Assembly: GCA_903907955.1 (NCBI GenBank) | Contig: CAIVPZ010000071.1 | Coordinates: 1 to 64,000, forward strand | Reading direction: 5' to 3' | DNA: 64,000 nucleotides | DNA from: an uncultured Acetobacteraceae bacterium | GTDB lineage: Bacteria > Pseudomonadota > Alphaproteobacteria > Acetobacterales > Acetobacteraceae | Shown here: one piece after another, positions 49,738 through 60,491 of the stretch | How positions within the stretch are numbered: the first letter of the stretch is position 1 | Layout of the letters: each line of letters opens with the position of its first letter | The notes under the pieces: generated by a model | Databases searched by the model: none | The model's input: only the letters and a program-made list of their open reading frames with translations | Told to the model about the DNA's origin: nothing | Made by a program: the position numbers and the translations under genes

Positions 49738-50594
49738 GCGAACGCCTCATAGGACAGATCGCTGAGGATCTGGTCCATGGTGCGCGACGGCTCGTCCGGC
49801 GTCGCCGTGCGGATCACCCGCGCCGGCACGCCGGCCACCGTGGTGTGCGCCGGCACCGGCCGCAGCACCACCGAGCCGGCGGCGATGCGGGCATTCTCGC
49901 CCACCTCGATATTGCCGAGGATTTTTGCCCCGGCGCCGATCATGGCGCCGCGGCGCACCTTCGGGTGACGGTCGCCCGCTTCCTTGCCGGTGCCGCCGAG
50001 GGTCACGTCCTGCAGCATCGACACATCGTCCTCGATCACCGCGGTCTCGCCCACCACCAGGCCGGTGGCATGATCGAGGAACAGGCCACGGCCGAGTTGC
50101 GCCGCCGGATGGATGTCGGTCTGGAACACTTCCGAGGAGCGGCTCTGCAGGAACAGGGCAAAGTCGCGGTTGCCGCTGCGCCACAGCCAATGGGTCAGCC
50201 GGTGCGCCTGAATGGCATGGAAGCCCTTGAAATACAGGAACGGCTCGATGAACCGCTCGCAGGCCGGGTCGCGCTCATACACCGCCGTGATGTCGGCCCG
50301 CAGCGCCATCGAGATTTCCGGTTCGGCCTCCAGCGCCTGGTGGAAGGCGCGGATGATCAGCGGCAGCGAGATCACGTCGTTCTTCAGCCGCGCGCCGACC
50401 CGGTGGAACACCGCCGACTCGAAGGTTGGCTGGTTGATGATCGAGTCGAGAAACAGCGGCGCCAGCATCGGCGCGCGGTCGTACGCCTCCTCCGCCTCGC
50501 GCCGCAGCCGCGCCCACATCGCGTCGGTGAACAGCCGCACGTCGTCGTCATCGCGCGACACGACAGTCAGATGGCCCAGCTGCGGTCGCGGCAT
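49725..50594 (-). CDS. cysE: Serine O-acetyltransferase of a family 2A encapsulin operon
   Basis: The 289-residue enzyme acetylates serine with acetyl-CoA, the committed step to cysteine. The N-terminal helical domain ends with YFKGFHAIQAHRLTHWLW. The C-terminal left-handed beta-helix has hexapeptide repeats and active-site segments (DIHPAAQLGRGLFLDHATG, QDVTLGGTGKEAGDRHPK). ATG 50594 follows AGGGA. It lies 49 bases after the cysteine desulfurase gene and so forms the third gene of the encapsulin operon, as srpH does beside srpI in Synechococcus. It could supply cysteine for the encapsulated desulfurase. Its 3' end overlaps the RND gene. Confidence 0.94.
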   Translation of the reverse strand: MPRPQLGHLTVVSRDDDDVRLFTDAMWARLRREAEEAYDRAPMLAPLFLDSIINQPTFESAVFHRVGARLKNDVISLPLIIRAFHQALEAEPEISMALRADITAVYERDPACERFIEPFLYFKGFHAIQAHRLTHWLWRSGNRDFALFLQSRSSEVFQTDIHPAAQLGRGLFLDHATGLVVGETAVIEDDVSMLQDVTLGGTGKEAGDRHPKVRRGAMIGAGAKILGNIEVGENARIAAGSVVLRPVPAHTTVAGVPARVIRTATPDEPSRTMDQILSDLSYEAFAYTI

Positions 50595-50643
50595 GTCCGG
50601 TTTCCCTGCGTTTCGCATTCCCCGGCCGTCGGCCGGGAGGCGC

Positions 50644-52240
<1,597 letters not shown>

Positions 52241-52248
<8 letters not shown>

Positions 52249-53163
52249 AGGTGTGGTAGTGCGTGACATCGACATTCTCGAGCACGCCAAGCGCGTCCTC
52301 GGTCAGTACCGCCAGCGAGCAGTACAGCGAAACCAGGTATGAGGCGATCGCCTTGCGGTTGATGCCCATGAAGCGCACCGAAAGGCCGATGCTCTGCTCG
52401 CCCGGCAGGTTGGGCTGGTACAGCCCCACCACGCCCTGCCGCGCCTCGCCGGTGCGCAGCAACAGGATGCTGGTGCGGCCGTCGCGCAGCGGAACCTTGT
52501 CGGAGGGGATCAGCGGCAGGCCGCGCCAGGTCAGGAACGGCGAGCCATACAGGGTGACCGTGGGCGGCGGCACGCCGCGGCGGGTGCACTCGCGGCCAAA
52601 GGCGGCGATGGCGGCCGGATGGGCGAGGAAGAAGGCCGGCTCCTTCCACACGCGCGAGATCAGCTCGTCGAGGTCGTCCGGCGTCGGCGGACCCGTCCGG
52701 GTGGACAACCGCTGCGCCGGGGCGGCGTTGGTCAGCAGGCCGTATTCGGCGTTGTTGATCAGTTCGCTTTCCTGCCGCTCCTTGATCGCCTCGATGGTCA
52801 GGCGGAGCTGCTGGGCGATCTGGTTGTGCGGCACGCTGTAAAGGTCGGAGATGCGGGTGTGGATGTCGACCACGGTGGTGACCGCGTTCAGCATGTACTC
52901 GCGCGGCTTTTCCTCATAATCCACGAAGGTCTCGGGCAGATCGCGTTCGTCGCGGGCCGAGCAGTCGACCGTGACCGTGCTGGCGTCCCTGACCCGGTTG
53001 AGCCGGAACATACCGGCCTCGACCGGCACCGATTGCAGGCAGTGCAGTGCACCAGCCAGCGCGGCGTAAGGCTGCCCATCTGCGGCACGGGGTTGGTGGC
53101 GTTCGCCAGTTACCGTGCCGCCGCGTCGCCCAGGGCCGTGGCGAGCAGAATGTCGTCGTTCAT
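52241..53163 (-). pseudogene. Family 2A (SrpI-like) encapsulin shell protein, 5' end disrupted by a stop codon and a frameshift
   Basis: The intact part matches SrpI-type shells: FVDYEEKPREYMLNAVTTVV, ERQESELINN, RVWKEPAFFLAHPAAIAAFG, GLPLIPSDK and SVRFMGINRKAIASYLVSLY. The natural start is ATG 53163 (MNDDILLATALGDAAAR). Codon 18 is TAA at 53110-53112 where the family has CAA (AR-Q-LANAT). The frame then continues LANATNPVPQMGSLTPRWLV. After that a 5-bp tandem duplication (GTGCA twice on the plus strand, 53042-53051) shifts the frame; removing one unit restores LVHCLQSVPVEAG. Downstream of 53040 the frame is open to the stop at 52241. A restart at ATG 53011 behind GAGG would give a 256-residue protein lacking about 50 N-terminal residues. 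The function of such a product is unknown. Confidence 0.88.
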
Positions 53164-53362
53164 CGGTCGCAGCCGCGTTGTTGGCGCGTCGTTCGTGCGG
53201 TGGGCGGCACCATCCGCCGCCGTCCCCCCCCACCGGCAAGCGCCCCGCTGCCCCGGCGGTCGCTTTCCTTCGCTATGATGGACGGAGTTCTGTTGCAGCG
53301 ACCGGAGGCGCCCGATCAGCGGCTCAGAACGCGGGAAGCGGCAGGCACGCCTTCGCAAACCC

Positions 53363-54133
53363 TCAGTAGCGGCGCAGCAGCGCCACCAGCCGGCCCTGCA
53401 CCTTGACCCGGTCGGCCGGGACGATGCGCGTTTCGAACGCCGGGTTGGCCGGTTCCAGCGCGATCGAATTGCCGCGCCGGCGCAGCCGCTTCAACGTCAC
53501 CTCAGTGTCATCCACCAGCGCCACCACGATCTGGCCGGTCTCCGCCGTCTCACCCTTGCGGATGATCACGGTGTCGCCGTCCAGGATGCCGGCATCGATC
53601 ATCGACTCGCCGGCAACCTCCAGCGCGAAATGCTCGCCGCTGCCCAGGATCGCCATCGGCACCTCGATATGGGTGCCATTGTCGCGCAACGCCTCGATCG
53701 GCAGGCCGGCGGCAATCCGGCCGTACAGCGGCAACTGCACGGCGCCCGCCTCGTTGGCCGACCGCACGCCCTGCAGCCGCGCCGTGAAGTCGCCACGGAT
53801 CACGTTGGGCGCGAAGCCGGCAGGGGGCGAGAAGCCGGCGGGGGGTGACACGCTGGCGGGGGCAGCCAGGCCACCCGCCCCGGCCGGCGGCGCTTCCACC
53901 GCGCCGCGCGGCGCGCCGGTGTCGGGCAGGCGCACCACCTCCAGCGCCCGCGCCCGGTGGTGGCGGCGGCGCAGGAAGCCCCGCTCCTCCAGCGCCGAGA
54001 TCAGGCGGTGGATGCCCGATTTCGACTTGAGCTGCAGCGCTTCCTTCATTTCCTCGAAGCTGGGCGAGAAGCCGGTGCTCTTGAGATGCCGGTCGATGAA
54101 GATCAGCAGCTCGTGCTGCTTGCGGGTCAGCAT
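53363..54133 (-). CDS. lexA: SOS repressor LexA
   Basis: The 256-residue repressor has an N-terminal winged helix ([37 protein letters not shown]). A long Pro/Ala-rich linker (about 85-125) follows, then the S24 peptidase domain with the nucleophile Ser in [13 protein letters not shown] and the catalytic Lys in VTLKRLRR. It represses the DNA-damage response and self-cleaves with RecA. ATG 54133 has GGAG upstream. An SOS box overlapping its own -10 region indicates autorepression. The gene follows moeA, as is common in alphaproteobacteria. Confidence 0.96.
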   Translation of the reverse strand: MLTRKQHELLIFIDRHLKSTGFSPSFEEMKEALQLKSKSGIHRLISALEERGFLRRRHHRARALEVVRLPDTGAPRGAVEAPPAGAGGLAAPASVSPPAGFSPPAGFAPNVIRGDFTARLQGVRSANEAGAVQLPLYGRIAAGLPIEALRDNGTHIEVPMAILGSGEHFALEVAGESMIDAGILDGDTVIIRKGETAETGQIVVALVDDTEVTLKRLRRRGNSIALEPANPAFETRIVPADRVKVQGRLVALLRRY

Positions 54134-54200
54134 GCGGGGCACTCCGAACCAGGGGCGTCCACGCCCGGGCGGGGCGGAACAAACCGGCAACCAGGCAAAC

Positions 54201-54230
54201 GTTCTATATAAGTTCCGATGACCGCGTCAA
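54201..54230 (-). promoter_or_regulatory. lexA promoter with alphaproteobacterial SOS box
   Basis: On the minus strand TTGACG (54225-54230), 16 bases, then TATAGA (54203-54208) form a good promoter. The LexA box GTTC-TATATAA-GTTC occupies 54201-54215 on the plus strand, a perfect GTTC-N7-GTTC match, and covers the -10 element. Confidence 0.88.
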
Positions 54231-54281
54231 GCGCGGCAGCATGACGAAACAGCCAAAAAATCAGCCATGCCGAACCCGCTG

Positions 54282-55487
54282 CTACAGGCCGAGCGTATCC
54301 AGACGAATGATCGGCACGGTGGCGCCCGCCGGCAAGGCCGGTGCATAGGGCGGTCGCAGAATCAGCGCGCCGGCCTGCGCCAGCACACGCAGCATGGCCG
54401 AATCCTGGCGCGGGAAGGCGGTCGCCACCAGCACCCCATCGGCGCGCACCGCCAGCGTGGCGCGCAGGTGGTCGGCCCGGCCGTCATTCGCCGCCAGCGG
54501 AGTCCCGAGCACGGCCTGCACCACCGGCGGGGCTTCGCCGGGCAGGCCGGACAGCCGCTCGATCGCCGGCAGCAGGAAAACGATGCCGCAGATCAGCGAT
54601 GACACCGGGTTGCCGGGCAGCCCCAGCATCGGCACCTCGCCCAGCCGGCCATGGATCAGCGGCTTGCCCGGGCGCATCGCCACCGTCCAGAAATCCACCT
54701 GCAGGCCGCGCCCGGCCAGCGCCGGCCGCACCAGGTCGTGCTCGCCGGCACTGGCGCCGCCGGTGGTCACCAGCATGTCCATGCCGCGCACCGCATCGGC
54801 GACCGCCGCCAGCCTGGCAAGGTCATCCGGCGCGACAGGCAGCACCACCGGCGCGCCGCCGCAGGCCCGCACCAGGGCCGCCAGCGCGTGCGCATTGGAA
54901 CCGACGATGCCGCCGGGCGGCAGCTTCTCGCCGGGAAGCACGATCTCATCGCCGGTCGCCAGGATGGCCACGCGCGGCCGGCAATGCACCGCCACCCAGG
55001 GATGGTTGCCGGCCGCCAGCAGACCGATATCCCGCGAATTCAGCCGCTTGCCGGCCGACACCAGGAGGTCGCCCTGGGCAAAATCCTGCCCGGCGGGGCG
55101 GACCCAGCGTCCCTGCGTCACCGCCTCCTTCACGGTCACGCGCGCCTCGGAACAGTCGGCATCCTCCTGCAGTAGCACCGCATCCGCGCCATCCGGCATG
55201 ACACTGCCGGTGAAGATGCGCAGCGCCTCGCCGGCACCGAGCCGGCCCGCCCAGGGATGCCCCGCCGGCGCGCTGCCCACCACGGCCAGGGCCGCGCCGA
55301 GGCCGCCATCGGCGGCACGAAGCGCATAACCATCCATCGCCGAAACATCGCGCGGCGGCTGAGTCAGCCGGGCCGCCAGCGCGGCGGCGGTCACCCGGCC
55401 CCAGGCATCGGCCAGCGGCACCACCTCCGCGGCGGTGGGGCGCAGCGGGGCCAGGATGCGGGCGCGCGCTTCCTCAAGGCCGATCAT
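54282..55487 (-). CDS. moeA: Molybdopterin molybdenumtransferase MoeA
   Basis: The 401-residue enzyme inserts molybdate into adenylated molybdopterin. It shows PPRDVSAMDGYALRAAD near residue 45, GSVMPDGADAVLLQED, the substrate-binding TTGGASAGEHDLV near residue 240 and KPLIHGRLGEVPMLGLPGNP. ATG 55487 lies seven bases after the moaC stop. The cofactor product is needed by molybdenum hydroxylases such as the CoxL-like protein at 25-27 kb. It sits between moaC and lexA in a conserved order. Confidence 0.95.
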   Translation of the reverse strand: MIGLEEARARILAPLRPTAAEVVPLADAWGRVTAAALAARLTQPPRDVSAMDGYALRAADGGLGAALAVVGSAPAGHPWAGRLGAGEALRIFTGSVMPDGADAVLLQEDADCSEARVTVKEAVTQGRWVRPAGQDFAQGDLLVSAGKRLNSRDIGLLAAGNHPWVAVHCRPRVAILATGDEIVLPGEKLPPGGIVGSNAHALAALVRACGGAPVVLPVAPDDLARLAAVADAVRGMDMLVTTGGASAGEHDLVRPALAGRGLQVDFWTVAMRPGKPLIHGRLGEVPMLGLPGNPVSSLICGIVFLLPAIERLSGLPGEAPPVVQAVLGTPLAANDGRADHLRATLAVRADGVLVATAFPRQDSAMLRVLAQAGALILRPPYAPALPAGATVPIIRLDTLGL

Positions 55488-55494
55488 GCCGGTG

Positions 55495-55971
55495 CTAGTC
55501 CTGCCGGAACGCGCCGGAAGCGCCGCCCGACTTGGCGACCACCCGCAGCGCCTCGATGCGCATGCCGCGATCCACCGCCTTGCACATGTCGTAGACCGTC
55601 AGCGCCGCGACCGAAACCGCGGTCAGCGCCTCCATCTCCACCCCGGTGCGGCCGGTGGTCTTCACCGTCGCCTCGATCGCCACCGCGTCCTCGCCCTCCG
55701 GCGCAAGTTCCACCCGCACCGAGGTCAGCGCCAGCGGATGGCAGAGCGGGATCAGGTCGGTGGTGCGCTTGGCGCCCATGATGCCAGCCAGCCGGGCGAC
55801 GCCGAGCACGTCCCCCTTGGCGGTGCTGCCGGCGCGGATCATGGCCAGGGTCTCCGGCCGCATCACCACCCGCGCCCGCGCGGTGGCGGCGCGCTCGGTC
55901 GCCGGCTTGCCGCCGACATCGACCATGGCGGCGTGGCCCGATGCGTCGAAATGGGTGAAGCCGCCGCTCAC
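55495..55971 (-). CDS. moaC: Cyclic pyranopterin monophosphate synthase MoaC
   Basis: The 158-residue enzyme converts the GTP-derived 3',8-cyclo intermediate into cyclic pyranopterin monophosphate. Conserved blocks are [32 protein letters not shown] near residue 70 and [20 protein letters not shown] near 110. Translation starts at GTG 55971, whose GTGA overlaps the trpC stop by four bases. It follows the trp genes and precedes moeA, a common alphaproteobacterial order. Confidence 0.96.
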   Translation of the reverse strand: MSGGFTHFDASGHAAMVDVGGKPATERAATARARVVMRPETLAMIRAGSTAKGDVLGVARLAGIMGAKRTTDLIPLCHPLALTSVRVELAPEGEDAVAIEATVKTTGRTGVEMEALTAVSVAALTVYDMCKAVDRGMRIEALRVVAKSGGASGAFRQD

Positions 55972-56828
55972 CCTGCACTTCCAGGAGGGGCGCTTCCGGT
56001 TCCAAGCAGCGCCCTGGTGGCCGCGGTCACGTCGTCCTGGCGCATCAGGCTCTCGCCCACCAGGAAGGCGCCGACGCCCACGGCGGCGAGGCGGCGCAGA
56101 TCGTCATGCGTGCGCAATCCGCTCTCGGCGATCAGGAAGCGGTCCGGCGGCACATGCGGCGCCAAGTCCTCGGTTACCGAAAGATCGGTGCGCAAGGTCT
56201 TGAGATTGCGGTTGTTGATGCCGATAAGCTTGGTCTGAAGCCCGAGCGCGCGGTCCAGTTCGCGGCGGTCGTGCACCTCGGCCAGCACGTCCATGTCGAG
56301 GTGGCGGGCGATGCCTTCCAGCTCGACCGCCTGCGCATCGGTCAGGGCGGCGAGGATCAGCAGGATGCAATCCGCCCCCAGCGCCCGGCTCTCGTAGACC
56401 TGCCAGGGATCGAGCACGAAATCCTTGCGCAGCACCGGCAGCGGCACCGCGGCGCGGGCGGCCTGGAGGTCTTCCGGGCGGCCCTGGAAGAACGGCGCGT
56501 CGGTCAGCACCGACAGGCAGGTGGCGCCGCCGTCACGATAGGCGCGGGCCAGACCCGGCGGGTCGAAATGCGGCCGGATCAGCCCGCCCGAGGGCGAGGC
56601 TTTCTTGATTTCGGCGATCAGCCCGAACCGGCCCTGCGCCGCCGCCGCCATCAACGCGGCGCCGAAACCGCGCGGCGGCGGCTTCGCGGCGGCGGCGGCG
56701 CGGGCGCGGATGGCCTCCAGGCTGGTCAGCGCCTTGCGCCGCTCCACCTCGGCGCGGGTCTCGATGCAGATCCGCCGCAGCGCGTCGCTGTCGGTCGCGG
56801 GGGCGGTGGTGGTCGGTGGTAACGTCAT
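55968..56828 (-). CDS. trpC: Indole-3-glycerol-phosphate synthase
   Basis: A 286-residue TIM-barrel enzyme of tryptophan synthesis. It has [15 protein letters not shown] near residue 70, the catalytic region [40 protein letters not shown] and the phosphate site [12 protein letters not shown]. It is a stand-alone TrpC without fused TrpF. ATG 56828 overlaps the trpD stop by four bases (ATGA), and its own stop overlaps moaC, so the genes are translationally coupled. Confidence 0.96.
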   Translation of the reverse strand: MTLPPTTTAPATDSDALRRICIETRAEVERRKALTSLEAIRARAAAAAKPPPRGFGAALMAAAAQGRFGLIAEIKKASPSGGLIRPHFDPPGLARAYRDGGATCLSVLTDAPFFQGRPEDLQAARAAVPLPVLRKDFVLDPWQVYESRALGADCILLILAALTDAQAVELEGIARHLDMDVLAEVHDRRELDRALGLQTKLIGINNRNLKTLRTDLSVTEDLAPHVPPDRFLIAESGLRTHDDLRRLAAVGVGAFLVGESLMRQDDVTAATRALLGTGSAPPGSAG

Positions 56829-57835
56829 GCAGTCTCCCGTCGCAGCGTCTCCAGCGCCGCCAGCGCCGCGCCCCCATCGAGCGAGGCGGCGGCCAGTGCG
56901 ACGCCCTCGCGCAGTTCGTCCGTCCGGCCGGCCACGATGAGGCCCGCCGCGGCGTTCAGCAGCACCGTATCGCGATATGGTCCCGCCGCGCCGCGCAGCA
57001 ACGCGCCGAGGGCAGCGGCGTTCACCACCGCATCGCCGCCGCGGATGGCGGCGATCGGCGCGCGCGGCAGGCCGGCTTCCTCCGGGGTGAGGATGAACGC
57101 GCGGATGTGACCGTCGCGCAGTTCCACCACCCGGTTCTCGCCGGCGACGGTCAGTTCATCCAGCCCCTGGCCGTGCACCAGCCAGCAGCATTGGGTGCCC
57201 AGCGAGGCCAGCGTCTCGACCATCGGCCGCGCCCAGGCCGGGTCGAACACGCCGGTGAGCTGGCGCCGCACCTCGGCCGGGTTGGCCAGCGGACCCAGCA
57301 GGTTGAAGATGGTGCGGGTGCCCAGCTCGACCCGCGCCCCGGCGGCGTGGCGCAGCGCGGCATGGTGGCGCGGGGCGAACAGGAAGGCGCAATGGGCGGT
57401 GCGCAGGATGCCGGCCAGGCGCTCCAGCGGCACGTCCACGTTCACCCCCAGCTCGGCCAGCACGTCGGCCCCGCCGGTGCGCGAGGAAAGCGCCCGGTTG
57501 CCGTGCTTGGCCACCGGCACTTCCAGCCCGGCCAGCACGAAGGTGACGGCGGTGGAGACGTTCAGCGTGCCGGCGTTGTCGCCGCCGGTGCCGCAGACAT
57601 CGATCGCGCCGGGTGGCGCCTCCACCCGCGTCATGCGGGCGCGCATGGCGCGCACCGCGCCGGTGATCTCCGCCACCGTCTCGCCGCGCACCCGCATGGC
57701 CATGAGCAGGCCGGCGATCTGCGCCGGCGTCGCCTCGCCCGACATGATGATGCCGAACGCGGCCTCGGACTCGTCGGCCGAGAGCGCCTCGCCCACGGCG
57801 AGGCGGGCGAGCACCGATTTGAGGGTAATGGTCAC
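56825..57835 (-). CDS. trpD: Anthranilate phosphoribosyltransferase
   Basis: The 336-residue enzyme joins anthranilate to phosphoribosyl pyrophosphate. It has [20 protein letters not shown] near residue 80, [21 protein letters not shown] and [14 protein letters not shown], all classic TrpD segments. The start is GTG 57835 with GGAG upstream. trpG lies 15 bases upstream and trpC overlaps downstream. Confidence 0.96.
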   Translation of the reverse strand: MTITLKSVLARLAVGEALSADESEAAFGIIMSGEATPAQIAGLLMAMRVRGETVAEITGAVRAMRARMTRVEAPPGAIDVCGTGGDNAGTLNVSTAVTFVLAGLEVPVAKHGNRALSSRTGGADVLAELGVNVDVPLERLAGILRTAHCAFLFAPRHHAALRHAAGARVELGTRTIFNLLGPLANPAEVRRQLTGVFDPAWARPMVETLASLGTQCCWLVHGQGLDELTVAGENRVVELRDGHIRAFILTPEEAGLPRAPIAAIRGGDAVVNAAALGALLRGAAGPYRDTVLLNAAAGLIVAGRTDELREGVALAAASLDGGAALAALETLRRETA

Positions 57836-57850
57836 GGAAACTCCGCTGCT

Positions 57851-58453
57851 TCAGGCGGCGCGGGAAGCGGCGGGCGGGTTGCTGCCGCGGGCGATCGCCA
57901 GGAAATTGCCGAGGATGCGATGGCCGTTCTGGCTGGCGATGCTCTCGGGGTGGAACTGCACGCCGAACACCGGGAAGCTGCGATGGCGCAGCCCCATGAT
58001 CAGCCCGTCGGCAGTGCGGGCGGTTTCCGCCAGCACCGGCGGCAGGGTTTCCCGCCGCACCACCAGGCTGTGGTAACGGGTGGCGTCGAACGGGCTGGGC
58101 ACGGCCGAGAAGATGTCGGTGCCGTCATGCAGCACCGGCGTGACCTTGCCGTGCATGGGCACCGGCGCGCGCACCACCTCGCCGCCGAAGGCCTGGCCGA
58201 TCGCCTGGTGGCCGAGGCAGACGCCGAGAATCGGAATGCGGCCGGCGGCGGCGGCGATCAGGTCGAGGCAGATGCCGGCCTCGTTGGGCGTGCACGGGCC
58301 CGGCGAGAGCACGATCGCCTCGGGGGCGAGCGCCAGCGCCGCCTCCACGCTCAGCGCATCGTTGCGGCGCACGTCGCACTGCGCCCCCACGTCGCCCAGG
58401 AAATGCACGAGATTGAACGTGAAGCTGTCGTAGTTGTCGATCAACAGGATCAT
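57851..58453 (-). CDS. trpG: Anthranilate/aminodeoxychorismate synthase glutaminase subunit
   Basis: A 200-residue class I glutamine amidotransferase with LIDNYDSFTFNLVHFL, the oxyanion region LSPGPCTPNEAG, the nucleophile Cys in GVCLGHQAIGQAFGG and the His-Glu pair in GVQFHPESIAS. It supplies ammonia to TrpE for anthranilate and often doubles as PabA. It heads the trpG-trpD-trpC-moaC-moeA-lexA run; trpE, which usually precedes it, is not found upstream here. AGGA precedes ATG 58453. Confidence 0.95.
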   Translation of the reverse strand: MILLIDNYDSFTFNLVHFLGDVGAQCDVRRNDALSVEAALALAPEAIVLSPGPCTPNEAGICLDLIAAAAGRIPILGVCLGHQAIGQAFGGEVVRAPVPMHGKVTPVLHDGTDIFSAVPSPFDATRYHSLVVRRETLPPVLAETARTADGLIMGLRHRSFPVFGVQFHPESIASQNGHRILGNFLAIARGSNPPAASRAA

Positions 58454-58784
58454 GACATCATCCTGCGCGGCGGTGGCGGGCCGGTCAAACGCCTGACAGC
58501 CGAACGCGGCGCGCTTCCGCCGCGGCAGCGGCGGTCAAGGCAGCGGCGTTCGAGTGGGCGGCATTCGAGGCGGCGGCCCGTGCCCCGCGCGGTGCCCGGG
58601 CGTGCGTTAACTGATCCGCGTTCCATCGCATGGGCGCGGCTTTCGCAGAAGCGGAAAAATCGGGGCGCACTGTGACGTCAATACAACAGTGCGTGGCAGA
58701 ACAGACACGAGTCGGGGTGAATTGATTTGACGCTGCCGCCTTCGCTGCGGCATCCGATCCCCGGTTCCCCGATCGGTCGTCATC
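58454..58784. other. Divergent intergenic region upstream of trpG and the deacetylase-like gene
   Basis: No gene is supported in these 331 bases. No Trp-rich leader peptide, T box or antiterminator pair was recognised upstream of trpG. TGCCGC-CTTCGCT-GCGGCA at about 58733-58751 is a small hairpin just before the downstream plus-strand gene. The trpG-proximal part is Ala-codon rich but contains stops in every frame. Confidence 0.4.
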
Positions 58785-59804
58785 ATGCCCCACCCGTCCC
58801 GCCGCTTTTCCCTCCTGGTCAGGAGCGCCTTGCTGCGCCCTGGCGTGGTGCTCGGCATCAGCATCGCCGCCGGCATCGCCGGGGTGGCGGCACCGGTGTG
58901 CCTGCGCAGCCAGCCTGCCGGGCCGGCGGCCACGCAGCCCCGCCCCGAGGCGGTGCGGCCGGAGGCCGGCGCGACGGTGCCGGGGAACGCCATGCCCGCA
59001 CCCGTGCCCCTCCCCGCCCGGCAGGTCGCCCAGGCGCGGCCGCCGGCCGGCGACGCCCGACCGGCCTGGCAGCGACTCGGCGTGCCGGCCGCCGCCGCCG
59101 ACGGCCGGCCGACCATCGCCATCATGATCGACGACATGGGCCTCAACCATCTGCAGTCCGACCGCGCGGTGCGCATGCCGGCGCCGCTCACCCTGTCGTG
59201 GATGCCGTACGCGCCGGACGTGACCGAGCAGGCGGCGATCGGCGCGGCGCATGGGCACGAAACCATGCTGCACATGAACATGGAAGCGCTCGGCCGCACC
59301 GATCCCGGCCCCGATTCGCTGCGCACCTGGCTGCCGGCCGCAACCAACCTGGCCGCGCTGCGCCGCGCCCTCGACCGGGTGCCGGATGCCGTCGGGCTCA
59401 ACCAGCACGAGGGCAGCGTCGCCTCGCTGTCGGTGCCGCTGATGGACATCGTGATGGGCGAGCTGAAGGCACGCAGCCTGCTGTTCGTGGACAGCCTGAC
59501 CATCCCGCACAGCGTGGCGCTGCGCCGCGCCGAGGCGGCCGGCGTTGCCGCGCTGGGGCGCGACGTGTTCCTCGACAACTCGCCCGATCCGCACGCCATC
59601 CGCACCCAGCTCGCCGAGGTGGAGGCGATCGCCCGCGGCCACGGCCACGTGATCGCCATCGGCCACCCGCGCCAGACCACGATGGACGTGCTGGCCGCCT
59701 ACCTGCCCACGGTGGCGGCGCGCGGGTTCGTGCTGTGGCCGGTCAGCGCCACGGTGGCGGCGGCGAAGAACCTGCAGGTCGCGCAACGGCCGGCCGCACC
59801 GTAG
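58785..59804 (+). CDS. Divergent polysaccharide deacetylase (YibQ/DUF610 family)
   Basis: The 339-residue protein has an N-terminal membrane anchor or signal (residues 18-38), a Pro/Ala-rich linker to about residue 95 and a NodB-like deacetylase fold. The fold starts with TIAIMIDDMGLN, where IDD supplies metal-site Asp residues, and continues with HETMLHMNME and HVIAIGHPRQTT. These match the YibQ family of periplasmic proteins, often found beside a murein hydrolase activator (EnvC) and CtpA peptidase. Those partners are absent here. It is convergent with the response-regulator gene, leaving 12 bases between them. Substrate is unknown. Confidence 0.88.
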   Translation: MPHPSRRFSLLVRSALLRPGVVLGISIAAGIAGVAAPVCLRSQPAGPAATQPRPEAVRPEAGATVPGNAMPAPVPLPARQVAQARPPAGDARPAWQRLGVPAAAADGRPTIAIMIDDMGLNHLQSDRAVRMPAPLTLSWMPYAPDVTEQAAIGAAHGHETMLHMNMEALGRTDPGPDSLRTWLPAATNLAALRRALDRVPDAVGLNQHEGSVASLSVPLMDIVMGELKARSLLFVDSLTIPHSVALRRAEAAGVAALGRDVFLDNSPDPHAIRTQLAEVEAIARGHGHVIAIGHPRQTTMDVLAAYLPTVAARGFVLWPVSATVAAAKNLQVAQRPAAP

Positions 59805-59816
59805 CTCAACCGCAGC

Positions 59817-60491
59817 TCAGTCGTCGTTCAGCCAGCCCTTGCTGAGGGCGTAGCGCACCACCTCGACCCGGCTGCGGAAGCCGAGCTTGGCCATGCCGCG
59901 GGCCTTATAGGTATCGACGGTCTTGACGCCGATGCGCAGGCGGGCGGCGATGGTCTTGTTGCTGTGCCCGGCCGAGGTCAGGCGCAGCACCTCGATTTCG
60001 CGCTCGCTGAGCTCGGCCGTGCCGGGCGGGGCGCTCTCCGCCGCCTTGTGCGGCCCCGCCCCGACCACGCGCGCGGCGATGGCGGGATCGAGGTAGATGC
60101 CGCCCGCCGCCACCGCGTGGATCGCCCGCAGCAGTTCCTCGGCGGCTGAACGCTTGAGCACGTAGCCAACCGCGCCGATCTCCAGCAACTGGCGCAGATA
60201 GGCGCCGTCCTCATGCACGGTCAGTGCCAGCACCCGGCATTGCGGGCAGTCCGCCCGCAACTGGCGGGCCACATCCACCCCGTTCATCCCCGGCATCGAC
60301 AGGTCGAGCACCGCCACGTCCGGCCGCAGCTCCAGCGCCATGCGCAACGCGGTGCGGCCGTCGCGGGCCTCCCCCACCACCTCCAGCGCGGGGTCGCCGG
60401 CAACCAGCGCGCGCATGCCGGCGAGCACCACCGGATGGTCGTCGGCGAGAAACACCCGCAGCTTCGGCGCCGGGGTCGTGCTGGCGCTCAT
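59817..60491 (-). CDS. NarL/LuxR-family response regulator
   Basis: The 224-residue regulator has a receiver domain (FLADDHPVVLAGMRALV, phosphoacceptor VAVLDLSMPGMNGVDV, the Lys in YVLKRSA) and a C-terminal LuxR helix-turn-helix (ELSEREIEVLRLTSAGHSNK, then RIGVKTVDTYKARGMAKLG). ATG 60491 has AAAGGA upstream and is preferred over an in-frame ATG 15 bases earlier. No histidine kinase gene is adjacent. It is divergent from the puc cluster, with a 743-bp gap between them, so a role in light-harvesting control is possible but unproven. Confidence 0.92.
   Translation of the reverse strand: MSASTTPAPKLRVFLADDHPVVLAGMRALVAGDPALEVVGEARDGRTALRMALELRPDVAVLDLSMPGMNGVDVARQLRADCPQCRVLALTVHEDGAYLRQLLEIGAVGYVLKRSAAEELLRAIHAVAAGGIYLDPAIAARVVGAGPHKAAESAPPGTAELSEREIEVLRLTSAGHSNKTIAARLRIGVKTVDTYKARGMAKLGFRSRVEVVRYALSKGWLNDD

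Noticed and set aside
53281..53365. A fourth copy of the stop-codon repeat at lexA (TGAGGGTTTGCGAAGG)
   Set aside because: The head resembles the repeat, but no matching inverted repeat follows.
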